DNA from: Alphaproteobacteria bacterium
Lineage (GTDB): Bacteria; Pseudomonadota; Alphaproteobacteria; CAAGCB01; CAG-977
Direction of reading: 5' to 3'
Assembly (NCBI GenBank): GCA_024407875.1
Contig: JAKSVT010000014.1
Coordinates: forward strand, 1-55,726
DNA: 55,726 nucleotides
The notes under the pieces are model-generated. The model made no database searches. It was not told the DNA's origin and saw nothing but the letters and a program-made list of their open reading frames with translations. Every line of letters begins with the position of its first letter. The first letter of the stretch is position 1. Of this stretch, positions 26,921 to 35,815 are shown piece by piece. Made by a program: the position numbers and the translations under genes.

Positions 26921-27667
26921 ATGAAAATAGTCTTATTTGTTCTTTTTAGCTTAGTTAGTTTTACACACACCGCTTTTGCTAGTTGTGAATGGGCTGATAG
27001 TGCGAAAAAAGCAGGTAAGACTAGTATTGCTATGATGCAATATATGTATTGTGCCCAAGAAGAAGGGGATGTTGATTCTCAATATGAATTGGGCACAATG
27101 TTTTATAAAGGTACAGGATTGCAGAAAAACGATTTTAGAAGGTCTGCTTATTATTATACTATGGCGGCGAATCGTGGTTATGCTCCTGCACAAACTAAAT
27201 TGGGCTTATTGTATTGGCGAGGCGAAGGCGTAGAAGTCAATTTAACTACTGCTCATAAGTGGTTGTATTTAGCTCAGGAACCTGTTGAATTGAAGTGGTT
27301 CTATCCTTATGCAAATAGTGTAGATAAAAATGCTAAACAATTGTTTGCTCAAATTGATGCTTTAGATAGAAGTCAGTTTGGAAATAAAGATGCAATATCT
27401 AAAGCTTTAATGCCTTCTTATAGATTGGTTGCAGACTTCCAACATAAAGCTTTGAAAGTTCTTGGGGCTAAGTATTTAAGTGCTACAGATCAAAACTTTT
27501 TAACAGAATTTTTAGTTAATATAGAGCCTGATGTACCTAGTAATGTTTTGTCTTTAATTCCTAATGAAGATAGAGGAATTTTAAAGCCAGCTGTATTAAC
27601 AGTTAAAAATTTTGCAAATAAAAAAGCTGAAGTGATTTCAAGCTTACAAAAGAAAATTTCAGAATAA
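26921..27667 (+). CDS. Secreted Sel1-repeat protein
   Basis: A 248-residue periplasmic protein with a signal peptide cleaved after AFA (residue 20). Two Sel1-like repeats follow (about 40-115): SQYELGTMFYKGTGL and AQTKLGLLYWRGEGV, each with the alternating Leu/Gly/Ala helix-turn-helix pattern. The C-terminal half has no recognised domain. It begins 19 bases after the TIGR02300 stop and precedes miaB by 19 bases, so all three are probably cotranscribed. Sel1 repeats mediate protein contacts; the partner is unknown. Confidence 0.78.
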   Translation: MKIVLFVLFSLVSFTHTAFASCEWADSAKKAGKTSIAMMQYMYCAQEEGDVDSQYELGTMFYKGTGLQKNDFRRSAYYYTMAANRGYAPAQTKLGLLYWRGEGVEVNLTTAHKWLYLAQEPVELKWFYPYANSVDKNAKQLFAQIDALDRSQFGNKDAISKALMPSYRLVADFQHKALKVLGAKYLSATDQNFLTEFLVNIEPDVPSNVLSLIPNEDRGILKPAVLTVKNFANKKAEVISSLQKKISE

Positions 27668-27686
27668 TTTTTTTGGTTGAAATAAA

Positions 27687-29012
27687 ATGAAAAAACTCTT
27701 TCTTAAAACATTTGGGTGCCAGATGAATGTGTATGATTCTGGACGTATGGCAGATATTATGAGAACATTAGGATATGAAGAAACTGATGATCCTAATTGT
27801 GCTGACATGATTATTTTTAATACTTGCCATATTAGGGAAAAGGCATCAGAGAAAATTTTTTCTGAATTAGGTAAGTTTAAACCTTTAAAACAAGCAAGAC
27901 AAAAAGAAGGAAAAGATTTAATAATTGTTGTTGCTGGTTGTGTTGTTCAAGCTCAGAGTGAAGAGTTCTTAAATAGAGCAAAATTTGTAGATATAGCTAT
28001 TGGACCTCAAACATATCATAGATTGCCAGAAATGCTCAATAAGTTAGAAAGAAAGCGTAAGCAACGTATTATTGATGTTGAATTTCCAGCAATTGCAAAA
28101 TTTGATACTTTGCCTCAAGCAAAATCGAGAGGTGTCTCCTCCTTTTTAGCTATTCAAGAAGGTTGTGATAGATTTTGCTCTTATTGTGTAGTTCCTTATA
28201 CACGTGGTGCTGAATATTCCAGATCTATGGAAGATATTCTAAAAGAAGCTAATGAATTAGCAAAATCTGGTACAAAAGAACTTATGCTTTTAGGCCAAAA
28301 TGTAAATGCTTGGCACGGTGAAGATAAAAATGGAAATACATCTAACTTAGCAAAATTAATTGAAGAAATCGCTAAAATTGATGAAATTGAAAGAATTCGA
28401 TATGTAACTTCTTATCCTTCAGATTTTACAGATGAGATGATAGCAATGCATAGGGATATTAAAAAGGTTATGCCTTATTTACATTTGCCTGTTCAATCTG
28501 GATCTGATGTGATTTTGAAAAAAATGAATAGAAGATATACTTCTGCACAATACATTGATGTTGTAGAGAGATTGCGCGAGGCTTGTCCAGAAATTGCATT
28601 ATCTTCTGATTTTATTGTAGGTTTCCCTTCTGAGAGTGATGAAGATTTTGAACAAACAATGGAATTAGTAAGAAAAGTTAAATATGCTCAATCATATTCA
28701 TTTAAGTATAGTGCTAGACCTGGTACTCCTGCAGCAGCCTTAAGCTGTCAAGTTGATGAAGAAATAAAGACTGTAAGATTAGAAAAATTACAAGAATTAT
28801 TATTAGAACAGCATCATGATTATAATGCTCAATTTTTAGGTAAATCAATTCCAGTATTGTTTGATGAAAAAGCAAAAAAAGAAGGATATTTATTAGGACA
28901 TACTCCACAAATGGTAAATGTTGTTGTTAAGAGTGATGATTCAATCTTAAATAAAATTGTTGATGTAAAAATTACAAAAACTTCAGCAACAACTTTAGAA
29001 GGTGAAGTTTAA
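27687..29012 (+). CDS. miaB: tRNA-2-methylthio-N6-dimethylallyladenosine synthase
   Basis: Radical-SAM methylthiotransferase modifying A37 of tRNAs reading codons that start with U. The 441-residue protein has the N-terminal MTTase cysteines C11, C47 and C84, the radical SAM triad C160-x3-C164-x2-C167 in GCDRFCSYC, and a C-terminal TRAM domain (about 375-440). The sequence GCQMNVYDSGRM is diagnostic for MiaB over RimO. It leads the alphaproteobacterial miaB-phoH-ybeY-lnt group, although corC is missing. Confidence 0.96.
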   Translation: MKKLFLKTFGCQMNVYDSGRMADIMRTLGYEETDDPNCADMIIFNTCHIREKASEKIFSELGKFKPLKQARQKEGKDLIIVVAGCVVQAQSEEFLNRAKFVDIAIGPQTYHRLPEMLNKLERKRKQRIIDVEFPAIAKFDTLPQAKSRGVSSFLAIQEGCDRFCSYCVVPYTRGAEYSRSMEDILKEANELAKSGTKELMLLGQNVNAWHGEDKNGNTSNLAKLIEEIAKIDEIERIRYVTSYPSDFTDEMIAMHRDIKKVMPYLHLPVQSGSDVILKKMNRRYTSAQYIDVVERLREACPEIALSSDFIVGFPSESDEDFEQTMELVRKVKYAQSYSFKYSARPGTPAAALSCQVDEEIKTVRLEKLQELLLEQHHDYNAQFLGKSIPVLFDEKAKKEGYLLGHTPQMVNVVVKSDDSILNKIVDVKITKTSATTLEGEV

Positions 29013-29139
29013 AATAGAATTATAAAGAGAATATCGTCATTTATAAAAAACGCGTGTTCCAAAATAATATAATTGTCTTGCTAAATCTTTGAAAAAAGGT
29101 CATAATATAATTAATATAATGACTTAGGGAGATAATTAT

Positions 29140-30159
29140 ATGGTTGCAAAACAGATTATAGTTAAAACCGAAGAATTTGAAAAAAATCAAATTCTAGCAA
29201 TAGTCTTAGGGTCGTGTAATGACAATGCAAGACGTATTGAAAAAAAATTAGATGTTGAGATAAAAAATAAAGGAAATCAAGTAAGTGTTTCCGGCGTTGA
29301 AAGCAATGTTGATACTGCTTTTGTTGCTTTGAATAGACTGTATAAGAAGGCTGAGGTCAAATTAGAAATTGATAATGCCGATATAGACAATGCAGTTAGT
29401 GTTACAAAAATTTTATCAGGGGATTCTAAAATGAAGAAAGAACAAGATAATATGATTCAAAGTGAAGAAGATTTAACATTAAAAACAAGAAAACGCCACA
29501 TTCAACCTCGTTCAGAAACACAAGCTCAATATGTTCGTGCAATGCGTGATTATGAAATGGTATTTGGATTAGGACCGGCAGGTACAGGTAAAACATTTTT
29601 AGCTGTAGCTAAAGCTGTTGATTTAATGGAAGCTGGTAAAATTGATAAGATTATTTTGTCTCGTCCTGCAGTTGAGGCTGGCGAAAATTTAGGCTTTTTA
29701 CCTGGTGATTTGAAAGAAAAAATCGATCCGTATTTACGTCCTTTATATGATGCGTTGTATGAAATGATGCCTCAAGATATTGTTGATAAAAAATTAGAGA
29801 TCGGCGAAATCGAAGTTGCTCCATTAGCATTTATGCGTGGTAGAACTTTAACAAATGCTATGGTAATTTTGGATGAAGCTCAAAATACAACTCCAATGCA
29901 AATGAAAATGTTCTTAACACGTTTGGGTGAAAATTCTCGTATGATTATTAATGGTGACTTAAGTCAAACAGATTTACCAAAAGGTGTTCAGTCAGGCCTT
30001 TCTGACGCATTAGATGTTTTACGTAACGTAAAAAGCATAGGTGTAGTAAGATTTACAGAAAAAGATGTTGTACGTCATGGATTAGTAAGTCAAATCGTTA
30101 AAGCTTACGATCGTAGATATGCATCACGTAAGGGTTTAATTAACGATGACGAAAATTAG
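29140..30159 (+). CDS. phoH: PhoH-like ATPase
   Basis: ATPase of the PhoH/YbeZ family, thought to assist the YbeY ribonuclease in rRNA quality control. The 339-residue protein has a small N-terminal KH-like region (about 1-95), then the P-loop domain with Walker A GPAGTGKT at 145-152 and Walker B VILDEAQN near 240. The ATG has GGGAGAT upstream. A weak promoter-like pair (TTGAAA, 17 bases, TAATAT) lies in the 127-base gap after miaB. Its end overlaps ybeY by 14 bases. Confidence 0.93.
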   Translation: MVAKQIIVKTEEFEKNQILAIVLGSCNDNARRIEKKLDVEIKNKGNQVSVSGVESNVDTAFVALNRLYKKAEVKLEIDNADIDNAVSVTKILSGDSKMKKEQDNMIQSEEDLTLKTRKRHIQPRSETQAQYVRAMRDYEMVFGLGPAGTGKTFLAVAKAVDLMEAGKIDKIILSRPAVEAGENLGFLPGDLKEKIDPYLRPLYDALYEMMPQDIVDKKLEIGEIEVAPLAFMRGRTLTNAMVILDEAQNTTPMQMKMFLTRLGENSRMIINGDLSQTDLPKGVQSGLSDALDVLRNVKSIGVVRFTEKDVVRHGLVSQIVKAYDRRYASRKGLINDDEN

Positions 30160-30643
30160 TGTTCCTATTCAAGTAAGGTTTAAAAAGTGGACTGAAGAAT
30201 TACCTCAAGTTCGTAATATTGTTAGAAAAGCAATTAAACAAGCTTGGACTTATGGAAATGTTGGGGAATTAGAAATTCCTGTTGACGATATTGAAGTAAG
30301 TGTTTTGTTAGCTGATGATGAAGATGTCCATATTTTAAATAAGGAATATAGAGGCGTTGATAGACCTACAAATGTTTTATCTTTTGCTGCTTTAGACGAT
30401 GAAGAAGAGATAATAGAAGAACCTGTTTTAATGGGTGATATTATTGTTGCTTTTGAAACATGTAAAAGAGAAGCTGAAGAACAAAATATTAAGTTGGAAG
30501 ATCATTTGTTCCATTTGGTTGTTCATGGGATGTTGCATTTGATTGGCTATGATCATATAGAAGATGATGAAGCTGAAGAAATGGAATCATTAGAAATTGA
30601 AATTTTAGCTAAAAATAATATAGCAAATCCTTATGCTGACTAA
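30146..30643 (+). CDS. ybeY: Endoribonuclease YbeY
   Basis: Metal-dependent endoribonuclease for 16S rRNA 3' maturation and ribosome quality control. The 165-residue protein carries the diagnostic zinc triad H127, H131 and H137 in HGMLHLIGYDH, preceded by RPTNVLSF. It overlaps both phoH upstream and lnt downstream (11 bases), indicating coupled translation. Confidence 0.96.
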   Translation: MTKISVPIQVRFKKWTEELPQVRNIVRKAIKQAWTYGNVGELEIPVDDIEVSVLLADDEDVHILNKEYRGVDRPTNVLSFAALDDEEEIIEEPVLMGDIIVAFETCKREAEEQNIKLEDHLFHLVVHGMLHLIGYDHIEDDEAEEMESLEIEILAKNNIANPYAD

Positions 30644-32183
30644 ATTTAAAAACATTATTAAAAACAAAAAAGTAATTTCTCTTTTGCTCGGAGGAATTGC
30701 TGTTTTGTCTTTCCCTCCTTGGAATTTATTCTTCTTTCAAATAATATCTTTTGCCTTTTTCTTTTATCTAATTAATTCTGAAATTAGTAAAAAAGAGCTT
30801 TTTAAATTAGGATATTATTTTGGCTTTGGGATGTTTTCTGTTGGAAGTGTTTGGATTTCCCACGCATTAACAATAGAAGGTTTGAGTTATAAGTGGTTAG
30901 CTCCTATTCCTCCAATATTAGGAGGCTTTTATTTGGGGTTATACCCAATGCTTTCTGTCTTAGCTATATGTTTTGTTAAGCCAGGTATTAGAAGATTGTT
31001 TGCTTTTGCAGCTTCATGGACAATTTTTGAATATTTTAGAGGAATTGTGTTTACAGGTTTTCCTTGGTCTCCATTAGGATCAATGTGGGCAAATTATCCA
31101 AATATGCTTCAATTAGCATCATTAGTAGGTGTATTTGGCGTTTCTTATTTTTGTATTCTTGAAGCATGTAGTTTTGGATTGATTTCAAAACCTATAAAGC
31201 AAAAGAAAAATCTAATTGTTTTATTGCCAATTTTATTGTTAGTATCTCAATTCATTTTTGGACAAGTTAGATTATTAAAATCTGATACAAGTATGGTAAG
31301 AGGGCATGTATTTAGACTTGTTCAAGGAAATATTCCTCAAGGCCAAAAATGGGACGCAAAAATTGCTGAACGTTCATTTATGAAATATGTGCACTTGAGT
31401 AGATCAAAAGGTGCTGAAGGCATAACTCATGTTTTATGGCCAGAAACAGCAACAAATTATTTCTTACAAACAGATGAATTTGCTCACGGTATGATAACTA
31501 GTGCTTTAACACCAGGATCTATTTTGTTGGCAGGATCATTACGTTATGAGGGAAATATAGGAAGATTAAATCCTATTACAAGAAAACCTGAATTTAAAAT
31601 ATTTAATAGTATTGTTGCAATTAATGATATTGGCGTGAATATAGGCTCCTATGATAAAGCACATTTGGTTCCTTTTGGAGAATATGCTCCTTTATCATCT
31701 ATTTTCCCTTTTATGCATAAAATAGTTCCTGTTCCATTTGATTTTGCTAGAGGTCCAGGTCCAACAACTGTAAATATTCCAAGAACATTACCTGTAGGAA
31801 TGTTGGTTTGCTATGAAGTTATATTTCCAGGAAAAGTTGTAAATAAGAATGACCCAAGGCCTTATTGGTTGATGAATGCAACAAATGATGCTTGGTATGG
31901 ATTTAGTGCCGGACCTTATCAGCATTTGGCTTCTGCGCAATTAAGAGCTGTAGAAGAAGGACTGCCTTTGTTAAGAGTTGCTAATACTGGTATTAGTGCT
32001 GTAATAGATGCTTATGGAAGGGTTTTAAAAAGTCTTCCGTTGTTTGCTACAGGCGTCATTGATTCAGAACTTCCAAAGAGAACAGAAAATAATACATTTT
32101 TTTCTTTATATGGAAATGTAATTCCATTATTATTGTCCATAATTAGCTTTTTGATAGCTTTATTAATTGGAAAGAAAAAATGA
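30633..32183 (+). CDS. lnt: Apolipoprotein N-acyltransferase
   Basis: Inner-membrane enzyme that adds the third acyl chain to lipoproteins. The 516-residue protein has about six N-terminal membrane segments (to about 210), a nitrilase-like periplasmic domain with the catalytic triad E271 (in WPETAT), K342 (in DKAHLVPFGEY) and C393 (in VCYEVIF), and a last membrane helix. These positions match E267, K335 and C387 of E. coli. A small lipoprotein gene follows with a four-base overlap. Confidence 0.95.
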   Translation: MLTKFKNIIKNKKVISLLLGGIAVLSFPPWNLFFFQIISFAFFFYLINSEISKKELFKLGYYFGFGMFSVGSVWISHALTIEGLSYKWLAPIPPILGGFYLGLYPMLSVLAICFVKPGIRRLFAFAASWTIFEYFRGIVFTGFPWSPLGSMWANYPNMLQLASLVGVFGVSYFCILEACSFGLISKPIKQKKNLIVLLPILLLVSQFIFGQVRLLKSDTSMVRGHVFRLVQGNIPQGQKWDAKIAERSFMKYVHLSRSKGAEGITHVLWPETATNYFLQTDEFAHGMITSALTPGSILLAGSLRYEGNIGRLNPITRKPEFKIFNSIVAINDIGVNIGSYDKAHLVPFGEYAPLSSIFPFMHKIVPVPFDFARGPGPTTVNIPRTLPVGMLVCYEVIFPGKVVNKNDPRPYWLMNATNDAWYGFSAGPYQHLASAQLRAVEEGLPLLRVANTGISAVIDAYGRVLKSLPLFATGVIDSELPKRTENNTFFSLYGNVIPLLLSIISFLIALLIGKKK

Positions 32184-32371
32184 AGAATATTTTTTATGTT
32201 TTAATATTAATGTTTGTGGCGTTATCATTATCTTCATGTTTTAGAAATAAGTATAATGTTGATACTTACCAAGTAACTGATTCTTATAATGAAGTTTATA
32301 GAAATAAAAAAACTCCATTTGATATGAAAAGAAATGTTCCGCGTCTAATGCATAAAGAAGAAACTAAGTAA
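32180..32371 (+). CDS. Small predicted lipoprotein
   Basis: A 63-residue protein with a signal peptide and lipobox LSSC, cysteine at residue 20, leaving a 44-residue polar tail rich in lysine, asparagine and tyrosine. It starts within the stop of lnt (ATGA overlap), so it is translationally coupled. I do not recognise a family. Being coupled to lnt, its own maturation substrate relationship is a fair guess, nothing more. Confidence 0.72.
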   Translation: MKNIFYVLILMFVALSLSSCFRNKYNVDTYQVTDSYNEVYRNKKTPFDMKRNVPRLMHKEETK

Positions 32372-32459
32372 AAAAAATATTGTGTTTTTGTTGTAACTTT
32401 CTATAATTTTTTTCGTATAAAAATTATAATTGTTTAGTGTTTTTAAGAAAGTTTATAAG

Positions 32460-34076
32460 ATGTCTCTAAGAAAAATGATTGTTTGCGATAAAAATGGGGC
32501 TGTAGATGAAAAAGGATCTTGTTGCATTGCCTCTAATAGTGACGGATACATTTTTTATGCAGAAATGGATGTTAAATCTAAAATTGTAGAACAAGTTGTT
32601 TTGGTTATGCCTATTGGAGGAGAACAAAATGGTTTGTTTAGATTTCCTCATATTGGAGAAAAAGTTTTAGTAGAACGAGATGATGGAACTAATGGTACAA
32701 ATTATTTGATGGGATATATTCCTTCAAATGATGATAATTTTTCAAAAGAAGAGCAACAACCTTTTGATAAAGAAATTAAAGAAGTTGTTGAAACCCAAGA
32801 TGCTTTGTTGTTGCGCTATAATTCAAAAGATAATAACAAAACTGTTAATTCAAATAGAGACGAAGAATATTCACAAGCAGGTTTTGTTAGAGAAGATGCT
32901 TATTGGAAAACTAAGGATAAAGAAGAGACAAAACAAATACCAAAATATAAAATTTCTTCGGCAGGTGATATTGAACAACAAGCAGAAAATTATTTTGAAA
33001 CATCATCTAAACGTGTGGGTATTTTTGCAGGTTATAATGATGAAATAAACAAAAGCAAAAGTAATTTTATAGATAAAAAAAACAATCCTAATAAAACATA
33101 TAGTGAAGGAGTTTTTCCTGCATTTAAAGGCGCAACGGATAATGATTTTAAACAGGGCGATGTAAGAATTCAGGCAAAAGAATGTATTCAAATTTCAGCA
33201 GATAAAGAAATTATAATTAATGTTGGAAGATCAACAATAAAAATTAATGATGATGGTATCAATTTAGTATCTGGTAAAACTAAAATACCAGGCTCATCTG
33301 CTTGGGATTCTGCTATAAGTATTAATAGCTTAAAGGGCGTTAATATTATTGGATCTGCATGTAGTATGTTAGGAAAAAATTCTGTTGCCGTAAACGATAA
33401 TTATGGAGGATCTTATTCTTCTTTAGCTGGAGTTACGACTATTAAAGGAGCTCATGTTATAACAAGATCTCATACTAAACTTCAATATGCAATAGATACA
33501 GCATTTGGTATGGCTAATCAAATATTTGATTTGACTTCATTAATCAAAGAAGATAAAGGTGTAACAAAATCTTTAGGAATAGTTTCTAAAAGCTTAGATA
33601 TCGTTGAAAAAATGACAGGTGCAGTTTTTCATGAAAAAAGTTTTACAGATAATTATTCTATAATTAATGTATTATATGCTGCAAAAATAGCAATGTCTCT
33701 TTTAAATGGGAGCGTAGCTGTTTCAATGAAATGTGTTAAAGGAAAGCAAAAAGATGATGTTATTAAGGCTAAAGAAGTTCTTGAAGCAGGAATTTTAGAT
33801 ATAGTAAGAATCATAATACTCGCTAGTGCGAAAGCTGCTGTCGAAAGTAAGTCATCAATTGCTGTAGGCATGGATGGAGAAATTAGTATTTTAGCAAATA
33901 TTATAAAAAGATATGGTCAAATAGATGAACATGGTAATGCTCCGTTAGCAGGTTTTGATATGGGCAAGGGAATTTTTGCTATGAGTTTAGCCAGCTCGTT
34001 TGAAGCTATTGTAAATGATGCAATAAAAATTGCAGATTATTCTGCAGAAGAACAAAAGGAGCTTAATTCACTATGA
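32460..34076 (+). CDS. VgrG/gp5-like spike protein with C-terminal helical extension
   Basis: A 538-residue protein I read as a contractile-system spike. Residues about 28-90 resemble the gp5/VgrG OB fold, with LVMPIGGEQNGLFRFP followed by HIGEKVLVE and NYLMGYIPS, the usual position of F-x-P-x-(V/I)-G-x-x-V-L-V. Residues about 233-276 form short alternating strands (DVRIQAKECIQISADKEI, then STIKINDDGINLVSG) like the VgrG/gp5 triple-beta-helix. The last 220 residues are helical, unlike known domains. The gp27-like hub of canonical VgrG is missing. Start is the ATG at 32460; an in-frame TTG at 32430 is less likely. No tail, sheath or T6SS gene is nearby. Its stop overlaps the next gene by four bases. 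Confidence 0.6.
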   Translation: MSLRKMIVCDKNGAVDEKGSCCIASNSDGYIFYAEMDVKSKIVEQVVLVMPIGGEQNGLFRFPHIGEKVLVERDDGTNGTNYLMGYIPSNDDNFSKEEQQPFDKEIKEVVETQDALLLRYNSKDNNKTVNSNRDEEYSQAGFVREDAYWKTKDKEETKQIPKYKISSAGDIEQQAENYFETSSKRVGIFAGYNDEINKSKSNFIDKKNNPNKTYSEGVFPAFKGATDNDFKQGDVRIQAKECIQISADKEIIINVGRSTIKINDDGINLVSGKTKIPGSSAWDSAISINSLKGVNIIGSACSMLGKNSVAVNDNYGGSYSSLAGVTTIKGAHVITRSHTKLQYAIDTAFGMANQIFDLTSLIKEDKGVTKSLGIVSKSLDIVEKMTGAVFHEKSFTDNYSIINVLYAAKIAMSLLNGSVAVSMKCVKGKQKDDVIKAKEVLEAGILDIVRIIILASAKAAVESKSSIAVGMDGEISILANIIKRYGQIDEHGNAPLAGFDMGKGIFAMSLASSFEAIVNDAIKIADYSAEEQKELNSL

Positions 34077-34465
34077 CAACTGAAGAAATAACATCAAAAA
34101 TAAAAAAAGAAATAGCCCCAGTTATTGCTTCTGGTTTAGCAGCAGCAGTTGCTTCTGCTGTAGTAGGTGACATACTTACTAAATTGATTGTTACAAATTT
34201 CCATTGTAAGGATTTAACTGGAGATACAACAATAAGCCCAACAGATAAAGAAACCAATATTAATAAGACAGAAATTGAAGCTTCAGAAACAGATGGCAAA
34301 TTAGCTGAAGATAAGGTGAATGCTCAAAATGGTTCTGTAAAAGCATCTGAAACGAATGCAAATGCTTCTACTACTGAAGCTACTGCATTAGAAAGTGGTG
34401 CGCAAGCTGTAAGAACAAAAGCTGGAGCTTCGGATATAGAAGTTAAAGCTTTAAAAATGACATGA
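34073..34465 (+). CDS. Small protein of nine tandem heptads
   Basis: A 130-residue protein of unknown family. Residues about 14-40 are a small hydrophobic stretch (IAPVIASGLAAAVASAVVG). From residue 66 to 128 it is built of nine consecutive seven-residue units, x-x-(I/V/A)-x-A-x-x, for example TEIEASE, GSVKASE, SGAQAVR and IEVKALK; two weaker units may precede them. Hydrophobic residues at positions 3 and 5 of each heptad suggest stacked beta strands, as in beta-helical spike tips, more than a coiled coil. It overlaps the spike gene by four bases and is probably its partner (inference). Confidence 0.6.
   Translation: MTTEEITSKIKKEIAPVIASGLAAAVASAVVGDILTKLIVTNFHCKDLTGDTTISPTDKETNINKTEIEASETDGKLAEDKVNAQNGSVKASETNANASTTEATALESGAQAVRTKAGASDIEVKALKMT
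34268..34456 (+). repeat. Nine 21-base in-frame degenerate tandem repeats (protein heptads)
   Basis: The repeat is seen at protein level: nine units of seven residues at residues 66-128 of the small protein, each with A (once L) at position 5 and a small or beta-branched residue at position 3. DNA identity between units is low, so it is an old repeat. Confidence 0.6.
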
Positions 34466-34478
34466 TGGGAATAAATAA

Positions 34479-35681
34479 ATGAGTGATAATTTAGATTGGA
34501 TGAATAAGCATTTAGTTCTCTTGAGATGCTTGCGTATTGATGAGCTTGTAAAATCGGAAGGATATAAAATTAGACCAGATTTAAAAGAGTTCTTTGAAAA
34601 CAAAAAGACTATAGAAGAGGTTTTAAAAGAATTTTTCGAAAATGGCCGTTTTAAATGTGCTTGTGAATTGTTAGCTTATGGAGCTCATAGAAGAGCTTGT
34701 GTTTGGTGGGTCTATTTATGTGTTTTGTCCTTAATGGAAGAATTAAAAATAAATCCAGCTCAAGAGCGCAAAATTGAAGATATTGCTGTATCATTTGAAC
34801 CTAAAGTTCCTGATTTTGCGAAAGTTGAACCTCCCAAACCATCAAAAGAAAATTTGGATCTTATTGAAAAGTCTAATGAAGAAGTAAAAAAGAAAATTGC
34901 TGATTTAAGAGCTAGTTGTGATCCTGAAATTTTAAAAATGGTTGAAGAGCATTTTGAAATAGCTTGTCAAGAATTTAAAAAAGTTCATGGATTTCATCCT
35001 ATGGAAGCTTTTGATAAGTTGAAAGAAAAAGTCACAAAACCGGATATCAATTATGATCCAAATTCTCCTATTTTTGTAGAAGCTAAAAAATTGGAAGAAC
35101 AGGTAAAAAATGTTAGAAAGGAAACTATTGATACAATCAAATCTGTAATTCCTCCAGAGCTCCCCGAAGTTAAATTAAAATTACAAACAGATGCTTTAGA
35201 GGCTGTTAATAATTGGATTAATTTACCAAACGAAGAAAATTCAATGGTTTGCTTGAATGTTGGCAATGAATGTCCTGACACTCCAGCAGGATTGCTTGCT
35301 TTATCTGCTTTTTGGGCAGGAGGAAATTTAACTCCTAATGCAAAGCAAGTTGTTAGAACTCCTGTTGGATTAGAATCAAATGGTTTATGCCAAGTCCTTT
35401 TAATGTGTGCTTTACATAAGGGCGGTACTAGAAAATTAAAGGAACGTTATAATCATTATTTCGATTTAGCTATGGAAGTATTTACAGGTAAGAATGTTTG
35501 GGATAAGCAAGTATTAAATGAGGAGAAAAAAGAAAAAACTGCTGAACCTGAATATGAAGCAACAAAAGTAGCTCAAGAAACATCTATAAATGTTAAAAGT
35601 GGCGATAGTAAGCTTGTGTTCAAACGTTGGAAGCCTGTTGATAAAAAAGATATTGATAAAAAACCTTTAGGGAAAAAATAA
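34479..35681 (+). CDS. DUF6931-like protein
   Basis: A 400-residue soluble protein. Two blocks recall the DUF6931 family, which I remember from T6SS-linked loci: residues about 60-85 with LLAYGAHRRACVWWVYLC (family pattern A-x-x-x-P-x-R-x-A-V-W-W-A) and residues about 255-290 with DTPAGLLALSAFWAGGNLTP. Between them is a long charged, helical insert of about 150 residues (100-235), and the C-terminus is lysine-rich. It starts 13 bases after the heptad gene and is followed by a strong terminator, so the three genes form one unit. The function is unknown; an adaptor or chaperone for the spike would fit (inference). Confidence 0.6.
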   Translation: MSDNLDWMNKHLVLLRCLRIDELVKSEGYKIRPDLKEFFENKKTIEEVLKEFFENGRFKCACELLAYGAHRRACVWWVYLCVLSLMEELKINPAQERKIEDIAVSFEPKVPDFAKVEPPKPSKENLDLIEKSNEEVKKKIADLRASCDPEILKMVEEHFEIACQEFKKVHGFHPMEAFDKLKEKVTKPDINYDPNSPIFVEAKKLEEQVKNVRKETIDTIKSVIPPELPEVKLKLQTDALEAVNNWINLPNEENSMVCLNVGNECPDTPAGLLALSAFWAGGNLTPNAKQVVRTPVGLESNGLCQVLLMCALHKGGTRKLKERYNHYFDLAMEVFTGKNVWDKQVLNEEKKEKTAEPEYEATKVAQETSINVKSGDSKLVFKRWKPVDKKDIDKKPLGKK

Positions 35682-35700
35682 AATTATTTAAAAAAATTAG

Positions 35701-35733
35701 AAAAATATCCTATTGCTTAAATAGGATATTTTT
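35701..35733 (+). terminator. Terminator closing the spike/DUF6931 cassette
   Basis: A 14-base stem: AAAAATATCCTATT (35701-35714) and AATAGGATATTTTT (35720-35733), five-base loop, T-rich 3' side, 20 bases after the DUF6931-like stop. Confidence 0.88.
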
Positions 35734-35754
35734 GCTTTTTGTTAGACTTATAAA

Positions 35755-35783
35755 TTGATTTAAAAAAAGTTTGAATATAGAAT
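35755..35783 (+). promoter_or_regulatory. Promoter of trhP and possibly the TCA run
   Basis: TTGATT (35755-35760), a 17-base spacer and TAGAAT (35778-35783), 32 bases before the trhP ATG, just after the terminator. Confidence 0.55.
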
Positions 35784-35815
35784 AGCAAAAAAAATTAATA
35801 GAGAGATTTTATATT

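Noticed and set aside
29013-29139. Small RNA or terminator after miaB
   Set aside because: No stable GC-containing hairpin with a T run; only a weak promoter-like pair was seen.
32395-32440. AT palindrome ahead of the spike gene (ATAATTTTT / AAAAATTAT) as terminator or regulatory hairpin
   Set aside because: The stem is purely A-T, and such stretches are common by chance in this AT-rich DNA.
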